The notes beneath the pieces are model-generated. The model saw only the letters and a program-made list of their open reading frames with translations, was not told the origin of the DNA and did no database searches. A program made the translations under genes and the position numbers. Shown in pieces: positions 18,607 to 26,770 of a stretch of 57,950 nucleotides of DNA; the first letter of the stretch is position 1, and each line of letters starts with the position of its first letter. Source of the stretch: an uncultured Sphingomonadaceae bacterium (GTDB lineage: Bacteria; Pseudomonadota; Alphaproteobacteria; Sphingomonadales; Sphingomonadaceae); assembly GCA_903871605.1 (NCBI GenBank), contig CAIQHF010000023.1, forward strand, positions 1 through 57,950. Direction: 5' to 3'.

Positions 18607-19585
18607 GGGCCGCGACCGCCTCCCGCGCGATGTCGGCCATGTCGGGGATCGCGCAGGCCTGGACGTATTCGCGGCGTAGGCGGGCGACCATCGTCTCGAC
18701 ATCGGGGACATCATCGATCAGGTCGATCCCCTGGCCCGCGCTCCACAGATCGCGCCACGGGCGGACCCCCTCGGGCAGATGATCGTAGCCCGGGGTCGGT
18801 GGGGAGAGTGTCTCGAGGTCAATTCCCTGCGACGCGAGCGACGGCCGCAGCCAGTTCGCCGACACGCCCGTCAGCCGCGGGGTGAAGATGAGATCGCCCG
18901 AGCCATGCTCGACCAGCATTGTCTTATACGCATCGGGCGCGCGGGACTCGCGTGTCGCGATGAAACGCGTGCCGAGATAGACGAGATCGGCACCGAGGAT
19001 CTCGGCGGCGCGGATCCCGGCGCCGGTCGACACGCTGCCGGCGAAGACGATCGTCCCGTCCCACATTGCGCGCACCTTGGGCAGGAAGGCGAGGGCGTTG
19101 AGCGTTCCCGAATGGCCACCGCCGCCGCTACCGATGCAGATCAGCCCGTCGACCCTGGCGGCGATCGCCTTCTCGGCGAAGCGCAGGCTGGTAACGTCGT
19201 GATAAATCGTGCCACCGCGATCGTGGATCGCCTTTGCGATGTCGGTCGGGTTGCCCAACGCGGTGATGAAATGGGTGATCCCATGGGCCACGCAGAGATC
19301 GAGATCCGGCAGGATCTCGGCGAGCGGCCGCTTGGTGGTGATGTTGACCGCGAAGGGGCCGACGACTGCGCCCGGATGGCGTTGACGATGCGCGTCGAGC
19401 GCGGTGCGGAGATAGACGAGCCAGTCCGCAAATTCGGCCTGGCTTCGCGCATTATGGCGCGGAAGGGCGGCCATCAGACCGGCGCGGCATGCCGCGAGAA
19501 CGAGCTCCGGCCCGGAGGCGAGCATCATAGGCGCGCAGATCGCGGGCAGCACCAATTGGTCACGCAATTCGGGATCCAAGCTCAT
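18599..19585 (-). CDS. Nitronate monooxygenase-family FMN protein
   Basis: A 328-residue TIM-barrel flavoprotein. It begins with LPAICAPMMLASGPELVLA and has GLICIGSGGGGHSG and VYLGTRFIATRES, the FMN-phosphate region. Family members include 2-nitropropane dioxygenases, enoyl reductases and the IpdC-type enzymes of steroid ring degradation. With CoA-pathway neighbours, a double-bond or ring dehydrogenation role fits better than nitroalkane oxidation (inference). ATG 19585 is the first gene of a five-gene minus-strand group; an operator lies 30 nt upstream. A paralogue is at 48021. Confidence 0.85.
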   Translation of the reverse strand: MSLDPELRDQLVLPAICAPMMLASGPELVLAACRAGLMAALPRHNARSQAEFADWLVYLRTALDAHRQRHPGAVVGPFAVNITTKRPLAEILPDLDLCVAHGITHFITALGNPTDIAKAIHDRGGTIYHDVTSLRFAEKAIAARVDGLICIGSGGGGHSGTLNALAFLPKVRAMWDGTIVFAGSVSTGAGIRAAEILGADLVYLGTRFIATRESRAPDAYKTMLVEHGSGDLIFTPRLTGVSANWLRPSLASQGIDLETLSPPTPGYDHLPEGVRPWRDLWSAGQGIDLIDDVPDVETMVARLRREYVQACAIPDMADIAREAVAARG

Positions 19586-19615
19586 CCGGTCTCCAGCTCC
19601 AACGGCGACGATATC

Positions 19616-19630
19616 GTGCGTTAATCGCTC
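19616..19630. promoter_or_regulatory. IclR-type operator in divergent promoter
   Basis: GTGCGTTAATCGCTC lies between the divergent genes starting at 19585 (minus) and 19712 (plus). Read on the minus strand, a GAAC half-site sits 4 nt upstream, giving the same three-part layout as other sites. A weaker copy may overlap 19635-19649. Confidence 0.7.
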
Positions 19631-19711
19631 GACTGTTCTTTTATCGACTTGTGACTTGTCCGAGGGGTGGGCGTCAAGTAGGTTCGCGGCCTTGGCGGGA
19701 AAGAGGAACAA

Positions 19712-21229
19712 ATGAGCGTGGCTGACGAGATATACCGCTATCGCGTCGAGGGCGGCGTGGCCGTGCTCACGATCGATTCGCCGCCCGTCAATGCGCTCGG
19801 ACACAAGGTGCGGATCGCCTTGTGCGACGGTGTTGCCCGCGCGCTCGCCGACGACTCCGCCGCCGCACTCGTGTTGATCTGCGCGGGGCGTACCTTCTTC
19901 GCGGGTGCCGACGTTACCGAGATCGGCAAACCCATCCTGCCACCTCTGCTCGCCGACGTGATGGCGCAGTTCGAGGCCTCCACCAAGCCGATCGTCTCGG
20001 CGATGCACGGCACCGGGCTCGGCGGCGGTCTCGAACTCGCGCTCGCGGGCCATTATCGGGTGGCGGTGCCCTCGGCAGTGGTCGGCCTTCCCGAGGTCGC
20101 GCTCGGCCTGCTCCCCGGTGCCGGCGGCACGCAACGTGTACCGCGGCTGATCGGCGTTGCCGCGGCGATCGAAATGATCGGACTCGGACGCCATGTGAAG
20201 GCACCCGAGGCGCTTGATCTCGGTCTGATCGACGCGCTGGTGCCCGAAGGCGAGTTGGAGGCGTCTGCCATCGCATTCGCGCAGAAGGTCGTCCGGGACC
20301 GCGCACCGCTCCGCCGGCTGCGAGACCTGACGACGGATATCGGGCTCGACGAGGCGCGCGCGGTGTTCGAGCATTTCCGTGCCGCGCATCCCGAACTCTT
20401 CATAGGGGTGAAGGCGGCGGCCGGCGTGTTCGAGGCGATCGAGGCGGCGGTCGCGCTGCCGTTCGACGAGGGGCTGGAGCGCGAGCGCGCGATCTCGCGC
20501 AGGCTCGTCGCGAGTCCCGAATCTGCGGCACAGCGCCACCTCTTCTTCGCCGAGCGCACCGCCGCCAAATTCCCCGGGGCGGAGAAGGAGAAGCCACGCG
20601 CGGGGGTGGTCGAGATCGTCGAGGCCGCAGGCGACCGCGTCGCTTACGGCGCTGCGCTGGCGACCAGCGGAGCCGAGGTCGTCGTGGCGACGCGTTTCGT
20701 CGAGGCGCTCGACGAACTCGCGGCGGCAACGGGGCGGGCCGATGCGCTCGTCGGGATGGTCGTGACCGGGGGCATCGCCGAAATCGTCGTCGGTGCGAAG
20801 ACGGCACCGGCGGCAGCCCTTGCGGCCGCGGCCGCGGCCCGCAAGTCGGGGTATGCCACGATCTTCGTGTCGTCGGGACCGGGCTTGGTGGTCGGGCGTC
20901 TGGAGGCGGCGCTCGCCGTCAGCGTCGCGGCGCTGCAAGGCGAAGGCGTCGCACCGAGCGACATCGCCGCGACCGGGCGCGCCTTCGGCTTCCGCGACGC
21001 GTTGCTGCCCGTCGCCGACGGGGGCGCCAGCGAAGTGATAGAAGAAAGGCTGCTGCGGCCGATCCTCGCAGAAGCGCAGGCGATCGTCGCAGAGGGTGTC
21101 GCCAAGCGCGCGTCCGATGTCGATTTCGCGATGGTTCGTGCGGGTCTCTGGCCGCTGTGGCGCGGCGGTCCGGCGTTCATGGCGGAGCGCGTCGAGGCCA
21201 GCCCGGCCGCCCCCCCAATTCCCGCCTGA
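19712..21229 (+). CDS. FadJ-like protein: hydratase domain plus degenerate dehydrogenase part
   Basis: A 505-residue protein. Residues 1-190 are a crotonase domain with both glutamates in place (GLPEVALG E128, AAIEMI E154), so enoyl-CoA hydratase activity is plausible. The linker ending in FFAERTAAKFP matches FadB/FadJ. There the 3-hydroxyacyl-CoA dehydrogenase domain should start with GxGxxG; instead the sequence has VVEIVEAAGDRVAYGAAL, no such loop, and the domain is ~200 residues too short. The last 40 residues (WPLWRGGPAFMAE) again match FadJ. Probably a hydratase with a non-catalytic tail. A metallophosphoesterase gene follows. Confidence 0.8.
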   Translation: MSVADEIYRYRVEGGVAVLTIDSPPVNALGHKVRIALCDGVARALADDSAAALVLICAGRTFFAGADVTEIGKPILPPLLADVMAQFEASTKPIVSAMHGTGLGGGLELALAGHYRVAVPSAVVGLPEVALGLLPGAGGTQRVPRLIGVAAAIEMIGLGRHVKAPEALDLGLIDALVPEGELEASAIAFAQKVVRDRAPLRRLRDLTTDIGLDEARAVFEHFRAAHPELFIGVKAAAGVFEAIEAAVALPFDEGLERERAISRRLVASPESAAQRHLFFAERTAAKFPGAEKEKPRAGVVEIVEAAGDRVAYGAALATSGAEVVVATRFVEALDELAAATGRADALVGMVVTGGIAEIVVGAKTAPAAALAAAAAARKSGYATIFVSSGPGLVVGRLEAALAVSVAALQGEGVAPSDIAATGRAFGFRDALLPVADGGASEVIEERLLRPILAEAQAIVAEGVAKRASDVDFAMVRAGLWPLWRGGPAFMAERVEASPAAPPIPA

Positions 21230-21236
21230 CCGGTGG

Positions 21237-21800
21237 ATGCGACTCGGTATCGTCTCGGACATCCACGGCCAGACCGATGCGCTCGGTAGGGCGATCGGCG
21301 CGATGGGCGCGGTCGATCGGCTGTTGTGCCTGGGTGACAGCATCCAGCAGGGACAGTTCTGCAACGAAACCGTGGCGCTGCTGCGCGGGTCCGATGCGCT
21401 GACGATCCGTGGCAATCATGAGGAGGCGTTTTTCGCCGGCACGGGCCGGAGGATGCGCGGCGTCGATCCGCTGCTGGCGGATTGGCTCGCAGCCCGGCCG
21501 GCCTCCATCGCGTTCGAGGCGACAGGGCGGCGTGTGCTGCTGGTCCACTCCACGCCCTGGTGGTCGAACCACGCCTACGTCTCGCAGCTGCATCCCGATT
21601 TCGCACGGTTCGCTGCGGCCGAGGCGGATGTGGTCCTCTACGGACATACGCATCAGCCCGTGGTGCAGCAGGTAGGCGACGTATTGGTCGTCAATCCGGG
21701 TTCGGTAGGCGAAGGACGTCCGACCAGGGCCGGCTTCGTGCGCAGTTTCGCCATCCTCGATCTGGTGGCGATGGCCGCCGAGATTATCGACCTCGATTGA
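21237..21800 (+). CDS. Metallophosphoesterase, YfcE/MJ0936-like
   Basis: A 187-residue calcineurin-like phosphodiesterase. Metal ligands are seen in order: SDIHG near the N-terminus, LGDS near residue 33, GNHE near residue 60, and LYGHTHQP near residue 140. It lies 7 nt after the FadJ-like gene, apparently in the same transcript, although its link to catabolism is unclear; it may remove phosphate from an intermediate. ATG 21237 is chosen because it sits right before the first motif strand; longer in-frame readings overlap the FadJ-like gene. Confidence 0.8.
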   Translation: MRLGIVSDIHGQTDALGRAIGAMGAVDRLLCLGDSIQQGQFCNETVALLRGSDALTIRGNHEEAFFAGTGRRMRGVDPLLADWLAARPASIAFEATGRRVLLVHSTPWWSNHAYVSQLHPDFARFAAAEADVVLYGHTHQPVVQQVGDVLVVNPGSVGEGRPTRAGFVRSFAILDLVAMAAEIIDLD

Positions 21801-21803
21801 GGA

Positions 21804-22580
21804 TCATCGGCCGTGAAAGGTTGGTTTGCGCTTATCGACCCACGCGCTGAACGCCTCGATGCGATCGTCCGTGCCGAGCAGGCGGATATGGCGTTCGGCC
21901 TCGATCGTGACGAAACTGCGCAGATCGGTGCGCTCGGCCTCGACGAAATTGGCCTTCATCGCACCGAGAGCCAGCGGGGCGGCGCCTGCCAGACTGGCCG
22001 TCATCGCCGTTAGTTCCGCCTCGAAGCTGTCTGTCGCCCAGACGCGTTGGACCAAGCCGATGTCAAGGGCGTCGACCGAACCGAGTTTGCGGGGAAAGAA
22101 CATCAGGTCGCGCGCATGCCCCGGCCCGACGAGGCGGGGCAGCGACCACGGGACGCCCATATCGCCCGCCACGCCGACGTCGAGGAAGGCGGCGTTAATC
22201 CGGGCGTCGTCGTCGGCGACGCGCAGGTCGCACGCAGCGGCATAGCCCAGCCCCGCACCCGCGCAGGCGCCGCGGATCGCGGCGATCGTCACCTGCGGCA
22301 TTTCGTGGAGCAGCACGGTGACCTGATAGGCGTCGAAATCGGGCGGAGGGGGGCGGTCGCCGGCGTTTGTTTTTGCCTTCATGTCCGCGCCTGCGCAAAA
22401 ATCCCGGCCCGCGCCGCGCAGCACGAGTATCCGAACGTCGCGGTCCGCGGCGACCTCGCGGAGCTTGGCGTATATCTCCCCGCCCATGCCGCGCAGCAGG
22501 CTGTTGCGCGCCTCCGGGCGGTTGATCGTGACGGTCGCGACCGCGCCGTCGACCGCGAGCAGGACGCGGTCCTCGGTCAT
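21804..22580 (-). CDS. Crotonase-family protein
   Basis: A 258-residue crotonase, with RDFCAGADMKAK as the oxyanion/CoA-binding block near residue 65 and GACAGAGLGYAAACD around residue 100. Classical hydratase glutamates are not at the expected places (NAAFLDVG and HARDLMF), so its reaction is uncertain. Its start overlaps the upstream crotonase stop by 4 nt (ATGA) and it is the last gene of the minus-strand operon starting at 26595. It ends 3 nt from the convergent phosphoesterase gene. Confidence 0.85.
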   Translation of the reverse strand: MTEDRVLLAVDGAVATVTINRPEARNSLLRGMGGEIYAKLREVAADRDVRILVLRGAGRDFCAGADMKAKTNAGDRPPPPDFDAYQVTVLLHEMPQVTIAAIRGACAGAGLGYAAACDLRVADDDARINAAFLDVGVAGDMGVPWSLPRLVGPGHARDLMFFPRKLGSVDALDIGLVQRVWATDSFEAELTAMTASLAGAAPLALGAMKANFVEAERTDLRSFVTIEAERHIRLLGTDDRIEAFSAWVDKRKPTFHGR

Positions 22581-23395
22581 GCCCCCGCCCAGGGCTGGAA
22601 ATGCGGCGGGCGCTTCTCGACGAAGGCGCGGGCACCTTCGCGGATGTCGGGATGGGCGAGGCCGGCCATCGCACGCGCGAACGAATCCTCGACCGCGTCG
22701 CCGAACGACAGATCGAGATGCCCGTAGACTTGCTGTTTGATCATCGCGATCGCGCGCGGCGAGCAACGGGCCCTCAGATCGGCGACATAAGCCTTGATCG
22801 CGTCGAGTTCGGTCCCGGCCGGCACGACGCGATCGACCAGCCCGAGATCGAGCGCCTCAGCCGCTCCCACCTTGCGCGACGTCCACATCAGGTCGAGCGA
22901 ACGGGCGACGCCGATGCGGCGCGGTAGTAGCCAGCTGGTACCGTGCTCGGCGGGCAGCCCGCGCGTACTGAAGCCGGGAACGAGGCTGGCGGTGTCGGCG
23001 GCGAAGCGCAGGTCGCACATCATCGCCAGCACGAAGCCGCCTACTGCCGCCACGCCATTCAGCGCGCACAGCACGGGCTTCGAGCAGGCGAGGAGGTGGA
23101 CAAACATGCCAGGAGGCTCGCCGTCGGGAAAACGCCGCACTGCGGCGCCACCGGATTCCGCCGCCGCCGTGAGCAGCGAGACATCGAGGCCCGAGCAGAA
23201 GGCACGGCCCGTACCGGTGATCGCAATCGCGAAAATCTCGAGATCCGTCTCCGCCAGGTCGGCGATCCGTCGGAGCTCGTCGGTCATCTCGCGGGTGACC
23301 GCGTTGAGCACCTCCGGCCGGTTCAGCGTGAGGATCAGCAGCCCGTCCTCGATCCGCGCTTCGATGCCCTCGGCACGGCTGGCGAGCACGCTCAC
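22577..23395 (-). CDS. Crotonase-family protein
   Basis: A 272-residue crotonase, with RAFCSGLDVSLL as the CoA/oxyanion block and NGVAAVGGFVLAMMCD around residue 115. The usual Glu region reads FSTRGLPAEHGTSW, as in proteins annotated as enoyl-CoA hydratases of uncertain specificity. Start and stop each overlap neighbours by 4 nt, so it is translationally coupled with the CoA ligase upstream and the next crotonase downstream. It probably acts on the CoA ester made by that ligase. Confidence 0.85.
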   Translation of the reverse strand: MSVLASRAEGIEARIEDGLLILTLNRPEVLNAVTREMTDELRRIADLAETDLEIFAIAITGTGRAFCSGLDVSLLTAAAESGGAAVRRFPDGEPPGMFVHLLACSKPVLCALNGVAAVGGFVLAMMCDLRFAADTASLVPGFSTRGLPAEHGTSWLLPRRIGVARSLDLMWTSRKVGAAEALDLGLVDRVVPAGTELDAIKAYVADLRARCSPRAIAMIKQQVYGHLDLSFGDAVEDSFARAMAGLAHPDIREGARAFVEKRPPHFQPWAGA

Positions 23396-24906
23396 CGCAC
23401 CTTCTCTAGGAAGTTCGCGGCCTCCTTGTACTTCTCGCGCAGCAGCACCTTGTTGATCTTCGTAGAGGGCAGTCGAGGCAGTGGCTCGCGCTCGAACGCG
23501 ACGTAGCGGGGGACCTTGTAGCTCGCCAACGCGGTGCGGCAGTGGCGAACGATCGTCTGCGGATCGAGCTGGTCGACGTCGCCGTGGATCACCGCCAAAG
23601 GGGTCTCGCCGTAATCGTCGTCCTGCGCCGCGATCACGACCACCTCCTCAACGCCGTCGATCTCAGCGATCGCGCCTTCGACCTCCATGGCGGAGATGTT
23701 GAGGCCGCCCGAGATGATAATGTCCTTGATCCGGTCGATGAAGGTGAGATTGCCCGCCGCATCCATCACACCGCGGTCGCCGGTGTGGAGCCAGCCGTCC
23801 TTATAGGCTTCGGCGGTCTGTTCCGGGTTGTTCCAATAACCGGCCGTCAGCCCGTCGCTCTTGATCAGGATTTCGCCCGCCTCGCCAGATGCGGCAACCG
23901 AACCGTCGGGCAGCATGATCTTATATTCGGTGAACATCGCGCCAGGGCCGCACATTTCAGGTGCGCTCGTTGCGGTGCTGTCTCGTGCGGCCCAGGCACC
24001 GCCAGCCTCGGTGCAGCCATAGGCCTGTCGCAAGACCAAGCCTTTTGCGCGGTAGCGCGCGAGGAGCGCCGGATTGACCCGGGCGCCACTGATCTGCGCG
24101 AAGCGGATCGTCGAGAGGTCGGCAGTCTCAAATGCGGGCAGTGCGGCGATCCGCTCCCAGAAGATCACGGAGGCGAGGAAGGTGGTGATCTTCTTTTCCT
24201 GTAGCATCGCAAGCGCGATCTCGGGCGTGAACTTGTTCTGCGCATGGATGGTCGTGCCGACCGACAGGAATTGCATCAGCAGCAGTGTACCAGAGGACGA
24301 GCTATAGGGGCCTGCGGCGAGGATGCTGCCGCCGTTCCCTGTCGCGGGCTCCATGATCGCGAACTCGGCGGAATAGGTCATCGTCGAACCGTGCGTGTAA
24401 ACGACCCCCTTGGGAAAGCCCGTCGAACCGCTGGTGCCGATGATGAATAGGGGGTCCTCGGATTTTGCCTCATACGGAGCCGGCGGCTCCGATGCGTCGC
24501 GAAGCGGTCGGATCACGTCGAGCGACCGCAATTTGCGCTGCTCGGCTTCACCGAGCGCCTCGTTGGCGCAATCTTGCCGCTCGTCGTCGCAAAACAACAG
24601 CGTGGGGCTGAGCAGATCGAGCGAGCGGCGTAGATCGCGCGCACTCGCGCGGAATGTAAGAGGCGCGTTGATGCCGCCGGCCAACATGATCCCGACGATC
24701 AGCACGGCGTAGTCGAGCGAATTCGCCGCGACGGTCGAGACGCGGTCGCCCGGTTTTACACCCTGTTCGGCCAGCCACGCGGCAACGCGCGAGGCCCAGG
24801 CGTAGAGCTCGGCATAGCTGAGCGGCTCGCCCTCATAGTCGAGCGCCAGTCGGTCAGGCCTATCGATCGACCACCATTTCAGGGCGCGGCTGACGGTAAA
24901 AGCCAT
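23392..24906 (-). CDS. Acyl-CoA synthetase (AMP-forming ligase)
   Basis: A 504-residue ANL-superfamily ligase that activates a carboxylic acid to its CoA ester using ATP. The P-loop is GTSGSTGFPKG near residue 155, YGCTEAGG is the adenine/substrate block, WLHTGDRG and FIDRIKDIIISGG are the hinge motifs, and the C-terminal catalytic Lys is in LPSTKINK. It is the only CoA ligase in the island, so it should catalyse the entry into the CoA-bound part of the pathway. The gap to the upstream thiolase-fold gene is 42 nt. Confidence 0.9.
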   Translation of the reverse strand: MAFTVSRALKWWSIDRPDRLALDYEGEPLSYAELYAWASRVAAWLAEQGVKPGDRVSTVAANSLDYAVLIVGIMLAGGINAPLTFRASARDLRRSLDLLSPTLLFCDDERQDCANEALGEAEQRKLRSLDVIRPLRDASEPPAPYEAKSEDPLFIIGTSGSTGFPKGVVYTHGSTMTYSAEFAIMEPATGNGGSILAAGPYSSSSGTLLLMQFLSVGTTIHAQNKFTPEIALAMLQEKKITTFLASVIFWERIAALPAFETADLSTIRFAQISGARVNPALLARYRAKGLVLRQAYGCTEAGGAWAARDSTATSAPEMCGPGAMFTEYKIMLPDGSVAASGEAGEILIKSDGLTAGYWNNPEQTAEAYKDGWLHTGDRGVMDAAGNLTFIDRIKDIIISGGLNISAMEVEGAIAEIDGVEEVVVIAAQDDDYGETPLAVIHGDVDQLDPQTIVRHCRTALASYKVPRYVAFEREPLPRLPSTKINKVLLREKYKEAANFLEKVR

Positions 24907-24948
24907 AAGCGATTTCGATCCCGGGAAAAGTGTCGACTGGAAGGGAGT

Positions 24949-26115
24949 CTAGAGCGTCTCGGCGGCACCGAGCAGCGCGGTGCTGCTCATCAGGTCGCCC
25001 GGCCCGCCGGTGACGAGCGACAGCTTGGCACCGGGCACCTGATTGGTCGAGGCGCCGCGAATCTGGCGGACCGCCTCGGGGATCAGGCCCATGCCGTGGA
25101 TGAAGCCCTCGCCGAGATCGCCGCCCGACGTGTTGATCGGCAGCTTTCCCGATGGCGCGGTGAGGTTCTCGAAGGTGCAGAACGCGCCGGCCTCCTCCAT
25201 CGCGAAGAAGCCGTGATCGACCATCGCGCCGATCCCCATCGAGTTCATGTTCATGTAGATTTGCGCGACGTCGACGTCCTTGGGCCCGTAGCCGGATTCG
25301 CGCCACAGCCGCTCGGCGAGTTCGGTCTGGCCGGCGGTCGCGTAATAAGGGCGCCAATTCTCCTCGAGCGCGCCGCCGCCCTCCATCGTGCCCATCGGCG
25401 CGGAGAGGATGTAGGCGGGCTTCTGCTTGAGATCCTTGGCGCGCTCGGCGGACACGACGAGGATGCACGCGGCGGCGTCGTTCTCGCGCGAACAATCGAA
25501 CAGGCGGTAGGGCTCGGAGATCATCCGAGCATGCTCGTAGACCTCGTCGTTCATCGTGACGGTGCGGCCATAGGCGTTGGGATTGTTCGAGGCGTGATAA
25601 TAGCTCGCGCGCACCGTGGCATAGAGCGCCGACTGCGGCACGCCGTGATATTCCATCAGCCGCTGCGCACGCAGCGCGAGGATCTGCGCGGGCGAATCGA
25701 GCCCGTTGACGAGATATTGCGACGAGGTGTCGTCCTGAGCCACGATGACGCGCAGCCGCTGGTTGCTGCCCTCCGCCATCGAGCGATAGACGGCGACGAT
25801 GTCGGCCTGGCCGGTCATGATCGCCTGTGATGCGATGTTGAGCGTCGCGGGCAGGCCGCCCCCGTGGAACCAGACCAGCGAGGCGAAGCTGCACTCGCGC
25901 GTGCCGAGCGCCGGCATCAGCTTGGCGGGATCGCTTCGCTCGGATGCGTAGGAGACGAAGCCGTCGATGTCGCGCACGTCGATTCCGGCATCGTCCGCCG
26001 CCTGCGTGATCGCGCGGATCGCCAGCTTGAGTTCGGGTTCCGGCGAGGTGCCGCGCTTATAATAGGGCGTCTGCCCGATGCCGACGATCGCCGCGGCGCC
26101 ACGCATCTTACTCAC
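24949..26115 (-). CDS. Thiolase-fold lipid-transfer protein, likely retro-aldolase (Ltp2-like)
   Basis: A 388-residue member of the SCP-x/thiolase superfamily. The position of the thiolase nucleophile carries Gly (WFHGGGLPATLNIASQAI) instead of Cys, so it should not be a thiolase. Ltp2-type members with this lack cleave beta-hydroxyacyl-CoA side chains by retro-aldol reaction, using a Tyr in a segment like DVDVAQIYMNMN here. Ltp2 enzymes need a DUF35 partner, and one is encoded directly upstream. The C-terminal INTSGGDLGEG and GASTNQVPGA blocks are complete. Confidence 0.8.
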   Translation of the reverse strand: MSKMRGAAAIVGIGQTPYYKRGTSPEPELKLAIRAITQAADDAGIDVRDIDGFVSYASERSDPAKLMPALGTRECSFASLVWFHGGGLPATLNIASQAIMTGQADIVAVYRSMAEGSNQRLRVIVAQDDTSSQYLVNGLDSPAQILALRAQRLMEYHGVPQSALYATVRASYYHASNNPNAYGRTVTMNDEVYEHARMISEPYRLFDCSRENDAAACILVVSAERAKDLKQKPAYILSAPMGTMEGGGALEENWRPYYATAGQTELAERLWRESGYGPKDVDVAQIYMNMNSMGIGAMVDHGFFAMEEAGAFCTFENLTAPSGKLPINTSGGDLGEGFIHGMGLIPEAVRQIRGASTNQVPGAKLSLVTGGPGDLMSSTALLGAAETL

Positions 26116-26160
26116 TGGTCCGTCTCTCCCTTATATTATGGCATCGTCGCGGCATCTCGA

Positions 26161-26595
26161 TCAGAGGTCGAGTTCCCAGCGGATCGATGGGTAATTTTTG
26201 GTCTTGGGGCTCGGGGGTTCGATCGAGCCCTTCACGCGTGCGCCGATCTTCAGCCCGGCTTCGTCGCCCTTCATCACGCCCATGACGCGGACATTGCCCG
26301 CCTCGGGGATTTCGGCGACGATCGTCACATAGGGAACGTCGTCCTTGCGCTCGAGCACGCGGTCGAAGGCGTAGCGGCTGCGGGTGTAGGTGAACACATT
26401 GCCCTTGGGCTCGAGCGTGACCCACTCGAATTCCCACGATCCGCACTTGCCGCAGCGGAAATGCGCGGGCCATGTCCAGTTCCGGCAGGACGAGCAGCGC
26501 GAAAGCTGGAACGTGCCATCTTCCAGCGCGCGCCAAAACTGATCGTCGGCTCCGATCGCGCCGCTGATCTTGTGCTGCTCGAAGCTGTACGCCAT
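26161..26595 (-). CDS. DUF35 OB-fold/zinc-ribbon protein, aldolase partner
   Basis: A 144-residue protein with a rubredoxin-like zinc ribbon (CSSC near residue 34 and CGKCGS near 48) followed by an OB fold (FTYTRSRYAF, VMGVMKGDEAG). Such proteins bind acyl-CoA and form complexes with thiolase-fold aldolases or HMG-CoA synthase-type enzymes. ATG 26595 is favoured by GAGGGG just upstream; an ATG at 26607 would leave no ribosome site. It is the first gene of the minus-strand operon, with operator half-sites about 21 nt upstream. No MaoC-like hydratase is fused or adjacent. Confidence 0.8.
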   Translation of the reverse strand: MAYSFEQHKISGAIGADDQFWRALEDGTFQLSRCSSCRNWTWPAHFRCGKCGSWEFEWVTLEPKGNVFTYTRSRYAFDRVLERKDDVPYVTIVAEIPEAGNVRVMGVMKGDEAGLKIGARVKGSIEPPSPKTKNYPSIRWELDL

Positions 26596-26616
26596 CGATC
26601 CCCTCATTTCACATTT

Positions 26617-26650
26617 GTGCGAATATGTAACGTATGTACGATCTACGACA
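26617..26650. promoter_or_regulatory. Four alternating IclR half-sites
   Basis: Four half-sites follow each other with 5-, 4- and 5-nt gaps: GTGCG, GTAAC, GTACG, CGACA. This ends 21 nt before the DUF35 start on the minus strand. The best fit to the island operator is the outer GTGCG and the GTACG/CGACA pair. Confidence 0.5.
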
Positions 26651-26696
26651 GGTCTGCGGCTTTGACAACCCGGTTTCCCGGTCTCCGCGGAGCTGC

Positions 26697-26738
26697 TTGA
26701 CAGACGCAGCGGTGCGGAAGATTGATCGAATAACGACG
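26697..26738 (+). promoter_or_regulatory. Promoter and operator candidate for the kinase operon
   Basis: TTGACA lies at 26697-26702 with a poor -10 17 nt later. GATCG AATAA CGACG at 26724-26738 fits the operator pattern with one mismatch; it is 32 nt before the kinase start. Confidence 0.4.
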
Positions 26739-26770
26739 GTACGAGCTATATCCGAACGAATGGGAGAGCG

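Noticed and set aside
19586-21415. Minus-strand open frame extending the nitronate-monooxygenase gene upstream to 938 codons
   Set aside because: The extension is antisense to the FadJ-like gene and rich in Arg, Gly and Ala, typical of shadow frames in GC-rich DNA; the protein family starts at 19585.
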